NCBI GenBank assembly: GCA_918797485.1
Contig: CAKKNE010000003.1
Span: 1,488,001-1,552,000 of the forward strand
Length of the DNA: 64,000 bases
From: Pelagomonas calceolata
Taxonomy: Eukaryota; Sar; Pelagophyceae; Pelagomonadales; Pelagomonadaceae
Direction: 5' to 3'
The notes under the pieces are model-generated. The model saw nothing but the letters and a program-made list of their open reading frames with translations. It did not search any database and was not told the DNA's origin. Below are positions 57,798 through 64,000 of the stretch, piece by piece (positions within the stretch are counted from its first letter, which is position 1; every line of letters starts with the position of its first letter). The translations under genes and the position numbers were made by a program.

Positions 57798-58975
57798 GAC
57801 GTACGCCGTCGAACGGCAGGATCCTCCGGGTCCATGACGTACCCCAGCGCCTCACTGATCCCCCGCCACTTGCCCTCGCGGGCCCTCAGCTCGGCCTGCG
57901 CGAAGCGGATGTCTTTCGGGTCCATCTCCCTTGTGTACGAGTGCTCGGCCCCGAACGCGCGCCGCACGGTCCCATATGTCTCCTCCATCGTTGCCACGGC
58001 CTCGCGAATGTCGTCGAGCGTGGCGTCGGGGGCCCGGTAGAGAAAGAGCCCGTAGCTCCACCGCAGCCGGATCACGTCGATGTTGCCTTTGCCGAGGACG
58101 CGCCGCGCGACGGGAATCACCTTGCGCAGCAGCGCCTTGCCTTCGTCGAAGCGCCGTGTTCTGTACAGGCTATTCGCAAGGTAGCCTGCGGACCAAATGG
58201 TCTCTTGATGGTTCTCGCCGTGGAGCTTCAACCGTCCAGAGTACACGTCTCGTTGCAGGGGCAGGCCCTCTTCATGCCGTCCAAGAGCATTATACGAGTA
58301 CCCAACGCGCGTTTGCACCCTAAGCATGTGGTCTCCCGGCGCGCCGACGCGCTTCATCAGAGACAACTCGGCTTGTCTCGCGAGTAGCGCGTCCTCGTGG
58401 TCGCCCGCATCGAATAACACGTTCCCGAGCAGCCGGGTTGCGGACAACCGGATTTGGTCCGTCTCCGACCGCCCCAAGTACGTCTTCCAGCACGCCCACC
58501 CAAGCGCACATGCCACGATGCCGTGGTAATTTTGCTCGCACTGGCCGCACTTGTGCCACCGCTCCCACCTCTTCTCCAACGCTCTGTCGTCCAAATTGTT
58601 CTCCTCGACCTCGTCCATCAAAATCTTCGCTTGCTCCATCAGGCACGACACGTGCGCGAAGCCCGCCGTCCCGCGGCACGCGCACATGCGCACGAGGCCT
58701 TCTTTGTCGTCGCCACAGATGTAGCACGTCTGGCCCTTCGCGTCCTCCTTACACGCCTCCGCCGCGACCGTCACGGCCTCCTTAAATTTGGTATCGGCGT
58801 GATACTGTTCGGCGCCGCCTCCTTTTCTGATCTTCCTACAGAGCTTGTCGTGGCCGCCTTGCTCCCAGTGCTGTTTCTGGCAGGTCGGCGAGCAGTAGAG
58901 CGTCTTGCAGCGGCTGCATTGCTTCGCCGGGTGTGGGAGCGGGGCAGCGCAGCAGGCGCAGTTAATGAGGACCAT
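57770..58975 (-). CDS. MYND zinc-finger / RING-like / TPR protein of a pelagophyte-expanded family
   Basis: 401 residues, intronless, ATG 58973-58975, TAA 57770-57772. The N-terminal MYND finger (CACCAAPLPHPAKQCSRCKT, then CSPTCQKQHWEQGGHDKLC) has all zinc ligands. A second Cys/His region (CYICGDDKEGLVRMCACRGT, then GFAHVSCLMEQAK and WHKCGQCEQNYHG) resembles a RING-CH/RINGv finger. The C-terminal half is built of TPR-like helices with paired A/L motifs (RLLGNVLFDAGDHEDALLAR; YSYNALGRHEEGLPLQ; YLANSLYRTRRFDEGKALL). I recall this exact architecture as a very large family in Aureococcus. The role is probably protein-protein interaction, possibly E3-like. Confidence 0.85.
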   Translation of the reverse strand: MVLINCACCAAPLPHPAKQCSRCKTLYCSPTCQKQHWEQGGHDKLCRKIRKGGGAEQYHADTKFKEAVTVAAEACKEDAKGQTCYICGDDKEGLVRMCACRGTAGFAHVSCLMEQAKILMDEVEENNLDDRALEKRWERWHKCGQCEQNYHGIVACALGWACWKTYLGRSETDQIRLSATRLLGNVLFDAGDHEDALLARQAELSLMKRVGAPGDHMLRVQTRVGYSYNALGRHEEGLPLQRDVYSGRLKLHGENHQETIWSAGYLANSLYRTRRFDEGKALLRKVIPVARRVLGKGNIDVIRLRWSYGLFLYRAPDATLDDIREAVATMEETYGTVRRAFGAEHSYTREMDPKDIRFAQAELRAREGKWRGISEALGYVMDPEDPAVRRRTSFKFNFKLL

Positions 58976-59047
58976 CTGTCTTTATATAGGCTGCCCCAAT
59001 TCGTTATTTGTGTATCCTGGGGCGCTGGCTCGGATTCCTTCTTTCTC

Positions 59048-59070
59048 GCTAGTGTCTTTCCGCCGCTAGC
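59048..59070. promoter_or_regulatory. Palindromic upstream motif, copy 10
   Basis: GCTAGTGTCTTTCCG...CGCTAGC in the divergent spacer, 73 nt from the start at 58975 and 182 nt from the start at 59252. Confidence 0.5.
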
Positions 59071-59251
59071 TAGCTGCTGCGCTGCTCGGGTGCACTTTGT
59101 GTATGTGTAGCTAAGAAGTAGCACAGACAATAGCTAGACACTTGTGCGAGACGCCATCGCCGCGACAACCGGTACCGACGACGTATTATTGCACACAATC
59201 CAGCATCAGCTCTGCAGGCTGTGCGGCAGCCTCGGGACGCGAGGCGGCAAA

Positions 59252-60007
59252 ATGCTGCTATACACATCGACACTGCTCGCGCTCGGCGCACGCATCCCAG
59301 TGCTGCTCTACAAAGACCGCTACGTCGCCGTGAACAAGCCGCCCGGCATCTCGACGCACCGCTCGTTCGACACTGGTAGACGAAGGGTATTAACGACGCA
59401 GCTGCAGCGCCAGTTCCGCAGGAAGGTCTACACGGTCCACCGCCTCGACCACCGGACGAGCGGCTGCATTTTGTTCGGCTTCGACGGCGAGGCAGCGGGC
59501 GAGTGCCACGGCCGGCTGCGCGACGGCGTCAAGGAGTACGTGGCTCTGCTGCGCGGCTTCGACGAGCGCGACGCCGTGGGGAGCGAAGTGGTGGTCGAGA
59601 AGCCCATCAAGGGCGATGACGGCGAGCCTCGACCCGCGAAGACGACGTTTCGCAAATTGGCGGGCCAGGAAGAGCCGCGGTGTACGCTGGTTATTGCGAC
59701 GCCGCACACGGGCCGCCCGCACCAAATAAGACGCCACGCGCAAGCGCTCTCGATGCCGATCATCGGGGACAGCGCTCATGGGGATTCAAAAGTGAACCGG
59801 TGGTGGCGACAGGAGCGCGGCCTCGACCGCCTGGCGCTGCACTGCCTGTCGATCGCGCTGCCCGACCCGGCCGAGACGATCGTCGCGCCGCTCGAGGGGT
59901 CGCTTGCCGAGGTCCTGCGCGCGGAGACGCTCTGGGCGGAGGCGCTCGAACGCGAGCCTCGCTTGGATCTGGCGCCGGTGGACGACCGGTCGGGGTCGCG
60001 GGGTTGA
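59252..60007 (+). CDS. RluA/TruC-type pseudouridine synthase
   Basis: 251 residues from ATG 59252 (MLLYTSTLLALG), TGA 60005-60007. The fold has LLYKDRYVAVNKPPGISTHR, the catalytic motif VYTVHRLDHRTSGCILFGF (RLD Asp), KEYVALLRG, and the late TGRPHQIRRHAQALSMPIIG motif. These match the RluA/TruC family, which converts uridine to pseudouridine in tRNA or rRNA. TruC-like size. The frame upstream to 59144 lacks an ATG. Confidence 0.88.
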   Translation: MLLYTSTLLALGARIPVLLYKDRYVAVNKPPGISTHRSFDTGRRRVLTTQLQRQFRRKVYTVHRLDHRTSGCILFGFDGEAAGECHGRLRDGVKEYVALLRGFDERDAVGSEVVVEKPIKGDDGEPRPAKTTFRKLAGQEEPRCTLVIATPHTGRPHQIRRHAQALSMPIIGDSAHGDSKVNRWWRQERGLDRLALHCLSIALPDPAETIVAPLEGSLAEVLRAETLWAEALEREPRLDLAPVDDRSGSRG

Positions 60008-60108
60008 TAGTAATGTGCTAGTTGTTGTTACTCTCAAAATACGCCATCGTGCTGTCTGTCTCGTGCTTATCAGCCGCACGCGACCCGAGTGGAGGAATAA
60101 TGGGTTTC

Positions 60109-60131
60109 GCTAGTGTCTTACCGACGCTAGC
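60109..60131. promoter_or_regulatory. Palindromic upstream motif, copy 11
   Basis: GCTAGTGTCTTACCG...CGCTAGC, 188 nt upstream of the start at 60319. A TTGCAAGCG word lies at 60249-60257 in the same spacer. The motif favours 60319 over earlier in-frame non-ATG starts. Confidence 0.5.
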
Positions 60132-60318
60132 TTGGATATTGAACGCATACGTATCGCGCTGTTATCGCGGGCGTGGGAGAACGTCTGCAAGCTGGAAAAG
60201 CTCTAAAAGTAGCCTTGCAGCCTCCAGGACCAGTAGCACGGGTCAAAGTTGCAAGCGCAGACGCTCAGGCACCCTGCAACCCAAAAGGACCCAAAACGCA
60301 TCCTTGCAAAAGGCAAAG

Positions 60319-61404
60319 ATGACGCCCCTGCAGGAGGGCCTCCTCGGCACTATCATAATCGCGATAGCTATATGGAGTGAACCGCTCGCCATCAAAATAG
60401 GCTACCTCGACGAAGACTTCACGTCGCGGCTCTTCGACGCGGCCCCACCCGCGGAGACCTGGGGCACGATGTTCGCGCCCGCGCGGGGCTTCGAGCGTTA
60501 CATTGCCTACGAGATGTTAAGGGCATTAGCGACGCACCTCGGCGCCTTTTATTTACTCGGCGCCGTGCGCGACAAGTGGGCCGCGGCGAAGACGGCGGAC
60601 AAGCGCCAAATCCTGTCAAGGGGCGTCATGAACGTGCTGTTTTTGGCGGCCTGCGGGTATCGAGGCCTCATGATGTGGCGGGGCTGGTACGTCGAAGCGG
60701 GGTGGCCCTCGATCCCGGCAGCTTTACAGCACGTCCACTCCGCATTAACGGTGGGCTGCACCGCTACGGAGGGAAACTGGATGACCTTCTGGAAGTCCAG
60801 TGATGGTACCGGCTGCGCCCCTCTCAGATTTGTGCCCCAGACGGCGCACGAGCGGTTATATGACTACGACGCCGACTTCCAAAGGTTATCCGTGGTCATG
60901 TTCGCCTTCCAGTGGAAGAATTTGTTGGATTCGGTCTATTTCGACGACGGGTTGATCTTTGTGATCCACCACAGCGTGGTCATTGTGGTGTCATTATTTG
61001 CGCTACACCCCTTCTCGCATTTATATGGGTCCTTCTTCTTCGGCGTGTCCGAGGTGTCTACGACGGTGCTGGCTGTTGTCGCATTATTTGATGCCGAGCA
61101 CGGCGTCGAGGAGCTCGAGCGGGACTTTCCCAATACACGGCTCGTGATTGGTGGCGTTTTTGCCGTCTCATTTTTCATAGTACGCGGGATCATCTGGCCC
61201 TACCTCACGTACTTTTACTGTCGGGACGGCTTCCGCATTTTGGATAATGACCCGGACATCCACTCGCGGTTTTTGGTCAAGCTCTTCATGGGCGGCCTTC
61301 TGACGCTCAGCGTGATGCAGGTCATCTGGCTCGGGCAGATCGTGCTGAAATTGCGGGAGGAGCTCGGGGGCATGTTGTCGTCGTCGAAGGCGAAGGCGGC
61401 GTAG
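60319..61404 (+). CDS. Multi-pass membrane protein, TLC-domain-like
   Basis: 361 residues, intronless, ATG 60319 (MTPLQEGLLGTIIIAIAIW), TAG 61402-61404. It has about seven hydrophobic segments. Residues 215-290 include DDGLIFVIHHSVVIVVSLFA, with a His-His in the segment, then LYGSFFFGVSEVSTTVLAVV, the pattern of TLC (TRAM/LAG1/CLN8) domains. A pre-domain (FERYIAYEMLRALATHLGAF) precedes it. TLC proteins include ceramide synthases and lipid regulators of the ER; the catalytic assignment here is not supported beyond the family. Confidence 0.65.
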   Translation: MTPLQEGLLGTIIIAIAIWSEPLAIKIGYLDEDFTSRLFDAAPPAETWGTMFAPARGFERYIAYEMLRALATHLGAFYLLGAVRDKWAAAKTADKRQILSRGVMNVLFLAACGYRGLMMWRGWYVEAGWPSIPAALQHVHSALTVGCTATEGNWMTFWKSSDGTGCAPLRFVPQTAHERLYDYDADFQRLSVVMFAFQWKNLLDSVYFDDGLIFVIHHSVVIVVSLFALHPFSHLYGSFFFGVSEVSTTVLAVVALFDAEHGVEELERDFPNTRLVIGGVFAVSFFIVRGIIWPYLTYFYCRDGFRILDNDPDIHSRFLVKLFMGGLLTLSVMQVIWLGQIVLKLREELGGMLSSSKAKAA

Positions 61405-61908
61405 GGCGCGTAAGTATGCTATAGAGCAGCTCCCGCGTTGGCGTTAACAATCGATGTTACGGTGCTAGGACTAGTGGGCGGAGCCCCTGGGGGGGAGACA
61501 CCGCGCGTCGCCGATTCATCGGCGGCCCGCGTATGGCGTCGCTCGCCGGCGGCGTCGATACCCGACCGTCGCGATTCCGCGTACCCACCCACAGACTCCT
61601 CCAAGAGCAGCTCACCGGTCCACGGACCGGGTCCGCGGGGGACCGCGCGCCTCAAGACTGGAAGCACTTGCCCTGCCCTCGCCGTGCCGCGCGTTCGTGC
61701 GCGCGCCGAAGCCAACGGCAACAATAGTGCTCGTCCAGTCGCGTCACAGCCGCGCGCCGGCAGCGTGCATTGCGACAAAATTGTCCACAGCGCCGCGCAC
61801 AGAGTGATAGCTCTTCTGGGGGGAGGGCAGCCCTGAGCGCCCTTTATCCGCGCCGACCGAGCACGGGAAAGAAGGCCGCCGTCGACCGAGCAGGTCGCGC
61901 GGCCCGAG
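61405..61908. other. Intergenic spacer
   Basis: 504 bp between two plus-strand genes, GC-rich, no recognisable element or gene; the palindromic motif is absent. Confidence 0.45.
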
Positions 61909-62733
61909 ATGGAGCTCGTGCACGCGTCTCCGTTAGTCAAGGGCGGCGACGGCCACGCCGACTGCAACATGGTCGACATCGGGGGCGGCAACGTGGTGGT
62001 GGACCGGCAGCCGCGCGCGCGGCAGGACCCCTTTGAGGAGCGGTTGTTGCAAGTCAGGCAGGAATTTGCGGCGCAGGAGCTGTGCGGCCTGGAGGCCCGG
62101 AACAACTACTTTATTACGTCGGCGATCGATGGAAGGCAGATGTTACATGCCGCGGAGGAGTCTGATTGTTTGGAACGGATCTTTTGCCGCCTGTGTCGGG
62201 GCCTGACGATGAACATCACGCTCAATGACAAGAATGGCCCGTCGCGCCTCAAATTAGTAAAGCACTGGCACTGGCCGCAGTGCCCCTGGCCGCTCTGGCT
62301 GCACCCCTTGGTTTGGTTTTATGTTTTACCTAGACAATGTCTCTGTCGCGACGACGCGGCGGAGTTTTCCGTGTATGACGGCGAGAAATTGATTGGGAGG
62401 GTGCGCGACAACGCGGCGTCGACCGTTCGATGCGTGGGCCGGGCTACTGTATTGGATAGCGCGGGCGCGTACGCCTTGCAACTCGGCCCCGTCGAGCACT
62501 GCTCCGGCGCCGTCTGCTGCCCCTGCGTCTGGGGCGAGCGCGTGCCCGTGCACGACGCTTCCGGTGCATCGGAATTGGCAGAGATCAACCGGCCGCCCCT
62601 GACCTGCGCCGAGCTCTGCGGCCACACGAACCGGTTCGTCGTCGACCTCGGAGGCGTCGGCGGCGAGTACCGCAAGCTCCTGCTCGCGGCGGGGCTCCTC
62701 TGGGACCTCACGCACTGGGAGGTGCAGGGGTAA
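61909..62733 (+). CDS. Phospholipid scramblase family protein
   Basis: 274 residues, intronless, ATG 61909, TAA 62731-62733. It begins VDIGGGNVVVDRQP, then the scramblase core: ARNNYFITSAIDGRQMLHAA, SDCLERIFCRLCRGLTMNIT, a Cys-rich CLCRD segment and a C-terminal FVVDLGGVGGEYRKLLLAAG with hydrophobic LLWDLTHW. The layout matches PLSCR proteins, which are membrane-associated through a palmitoylated Cys cluster and a C-terminal helix. It ends 28 bp from the convergent gene's stop. Confidence 0.82.
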   Translation: MELVHASPLVKGGDGHADCNMVDIGGGNVVVDRQPRARQDPFEERLLQVRQEFAAQELCGLEARNNYFITSAIDGRQMLHAAEESDCLERIFCRLCRGLTMNITLNDKNGPSRLKLVKHWHWPQCPWPLWLHPLVWFYVLPRQCLCRDDAAEFSVYDGEKLIGRVRDNAASTVRCVGRATVLDSAGAYALQLGPVEHCSGAVCCPCVWGERVPVHDASGASELAEINRPPLTCAELCGHTNRFVVDLGGVGGEYRKLLLAAGLLWDLTHWEVQG

Positions 62734-62760
62734 CACTAACTATCATTGTATCACAACTTG

Positions 62761-64000
62761 TTAGGGAGCTACCTCTTCCTTCTCCGGCTTCGCCGCCGGC
62801 CGCACGACGTCCGACGCCTGCCGCGCCGCCGACGCGAGCGTCTCGCCGACGCCGCCCGCGCCGTGCGCGCGCTCCGCCGCTCTGTCGAGCACAGCTGCGG
62901 CGAAGCGCCGTCCCACGAGGCCCGCGCGGCGCGCCGTCTCCGGCGTCGCGACGCTGCGCAGGTCCACGTCCGACGTAGATAGCGCCTCGACGACCTTCTG
63001 AGGGTCGACAGAGCCCTCTCCATCCCCACTCACCAGGCCACCGATCTTCTCGGCGGCGCCCAGCACCTTGCGGTCGCGCTCGTCGGCCTTGACCAGCGGC
63101 GCCACGGCCTCCGCCAGGGCCGCGGCGGCCTCGACGCCACCGGTCAGAGGTAACAAAGCGGCGCGCGCGGGCCCAGGCAGGTTCCGCAGGCCCGCGATGG
63201 CCGACCGTAGCGGCCCGTCGTCGGCCTCGCCCGATAATTTGTGAGGCAACAAGGGCGTCGCGTCGATGGCGTCCGTGAGTGCGGCTCGCACGGAAGCATC
63301 TAGCAGGGACGCCGCCTCCTTGACGACCGTCTCTTGCACGAGGTTGCTATCCTCGGCGAACAACACGTCGGCGACCAGCTCGCGCTGCGCCTCTTGCGAG
63401 GCCTTGTCCGAGTCCGCCAGGACGACCTCCGTCGACGCGTCCGATAGACCCGCGCCGCTCGTCGCCGACGTGTACGACGCGAAGCCGTCGATCATCTCCT
63501 GCGTGGAAATCAACCAGTGCGTCGGGTGCACTAAGTCATTTCTCGGCGATGACGCGGCCGCCCTGGCTCTGTCGAGCGGTGAGGAACCGGCATCACCACG
63601 CCATCGAGCAGGCGTCGCGTCGATGGCGTGGAGGACGACGCGACGATTCAGCACGAACGCGCCGTAAAATTTTGATTTCCACACCGTCGCGGACCGAGAA
63701 CTTTTCCACGTCCACTCCATTGTTGGGGTCCTTGCCGTAGATCATCGCAGATAAAGCTGCGCGTGCCCTAGGCGAGTCATCTTTAAATAGGCGACGGGCT
63801 AAATACGGGTAGCACTCCTTCAATATCGCGTACGAGTCGTCCACCGACAACCCAATGCCCTCGAGCGTCGAGAAAGCCCTAACGACGTACAGCACCCACG
63901 TCGGTAATTGAAAGAGCTCCCGGTTCCGCCGCGACCTGTGTGGAAATCAAAATTTACGGCGCGTTCGTGCTGAATCGTCGCGTCAACCTCTACGCCATCG
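62761..64000 (-). CDS. ABC1/ADCK (UbiB-type) atypical kinase, C-terminal part (5' partial at window edge)
   Basis: The last two exons are in the window: 63935-63695 and 63498-62761 (TAA 62761-62763). Upstream exons lie beyond the right edge, behind introner 9. The visible N-terminal part, RRNRELFQLPTWVLYVVRAF and STLEGIGLSVDDSYAILKEC, then YPYLARRLFKDDSPRAR and ALSAMIYG, is the conserved C-terminal region of ABC1K proteins; these act on quinone biosynthesis and lipids in plastids or mitochondria. The last 240 residues are Ala/Glu-rich and less conserved. The exons join KFS to EMIDGFASY in frame when introner 8 is removed. The catalytic motifs themselves are outside the window. Confidence 0.82.
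63499..63686 (+). mobile_element. Introner 8, without a recognisable target duplication (intron of the ABC1-like gene)
   Basis: 188 bp; left end CTGCGTGGAAATCAA (one change), right end CCACACCG. A 15-bp segment is missing after GTGCAC, flanked by CAC repeats. The intron is 63499-63694, with donor GTCCGCGA on the gene strand in the place of the target copy. The downstream flank GAGATGAT does not match it, unlike all other copies. Confidence 0.85.
63936..64000 (-). mobile_element. Introner 9, cut by the window edge (intron of the ABC1-like gene)
   Basis: Starts CTGTGTGGAAATCAA and continues with the right-end sequence of the core (AAAATTTACGGCGCGTTCG) to the window end. The adjacent 8 bases are GCCGCGAC, GTCGCGGC on the gene strand, so a GT donor is expected from the copy outside the window. 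Confidence 0.88.

Noticed and set aside
63255-63280. Introner-core word GGCGTCGCGTCGATGGCGT inside the ABC1-like exon
   Set aside because: It codes for DAIDATP in a frame that must be translated for the C-terminus; no ends or boundaries suggest an insertion.

Overview
This window is nuclear DNA from a GC-rich, gene-dense photosynthetic stramenopile, most likely a pelagophyte alga close to Aureococcus anophagefferens. Three things point there. There is a fucoxanthin-type light-harvesting protein with a plastid presequence (20520-21152). There is a MYND/RING-like/TPR protein of a type I recall as greatly expanded in Aureococcus (57770-58975). And the introns are built from introner elements with terminal inverted repeats, as known from Aureococcus (Huff, Zilberman and Roy 2016). 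The species assignment is inference; the intron structures are read directly from the sequence.

Layout. 1-6929 is a large PT-rich surface protein, open at the left edge and split over several frames. 7251-10074 holds a GPR107-like seven-helix protein and a secretory kinase-like protein, both on the minus strand. 10690-12399 is a CRC (tesmin/TSO1) DNA-binding protein with a C-terminal F-box-like motif. 12804-19324 is a receptor-like kinase of about 1918 residues interrupted by four introners. 19497-24048 holds ClpS, a light-harvesting protein, a MEKK-type kinase and a plastid-targeted unknown. 24393-38000 holds a PH protein, an intronless VPS13 of 2641 residues, a tail-anchored FKBP and a calcium-dependent protein kinase. 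38469-48729 holds a LysM protein, several unknowns, a WW/UIM protein, an alpha/beta hydrolase, a Rad60/NIP45-like SUMO-like protein and MAD2. 48938-53786 holds a MYB-BRCT protein and CDC20. 54248-64000 holds a SAP protein, an isochorismatase-fold hydrolase, a WW-PPPDE peptidase, the MYND/TPR protein, an RluA pseudouridine synthase, a TLC-like membrane protein, a phospholipid scramblase and a partial ABC1-type kinase.

The main result concerns introns. I can place eleven introns in seven genes. Nine are recognisable introners (CTGTGTGGAAATCAA ends, mostly flanked by 8-bp target duplications); the other two hold a fragment matching the introner core. The duplicated target supplies the 5' splice site (GT or GC) and the element supplies the 3' AG, so splicing restores the pre-insertion exon. 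An intronless paralogue in the same window preserves the empty site of one copy.

A second pattern is a short palindromic motif (GCTAGTGTCTTA...CGCTAGC). Eleven copies plus a half-site lie between genes, each 73-260 nt upstream of a start codon, and none lies in a coding region or between convergent genes. I do not recognise it. A 166-bp non-autonomous inverted-repeat transposon (7070-7235) and hairpin remnants of the introner core outside introns complete the repeat content. I saw no rRNA, tRNA, CRISPR array or virus-like element.
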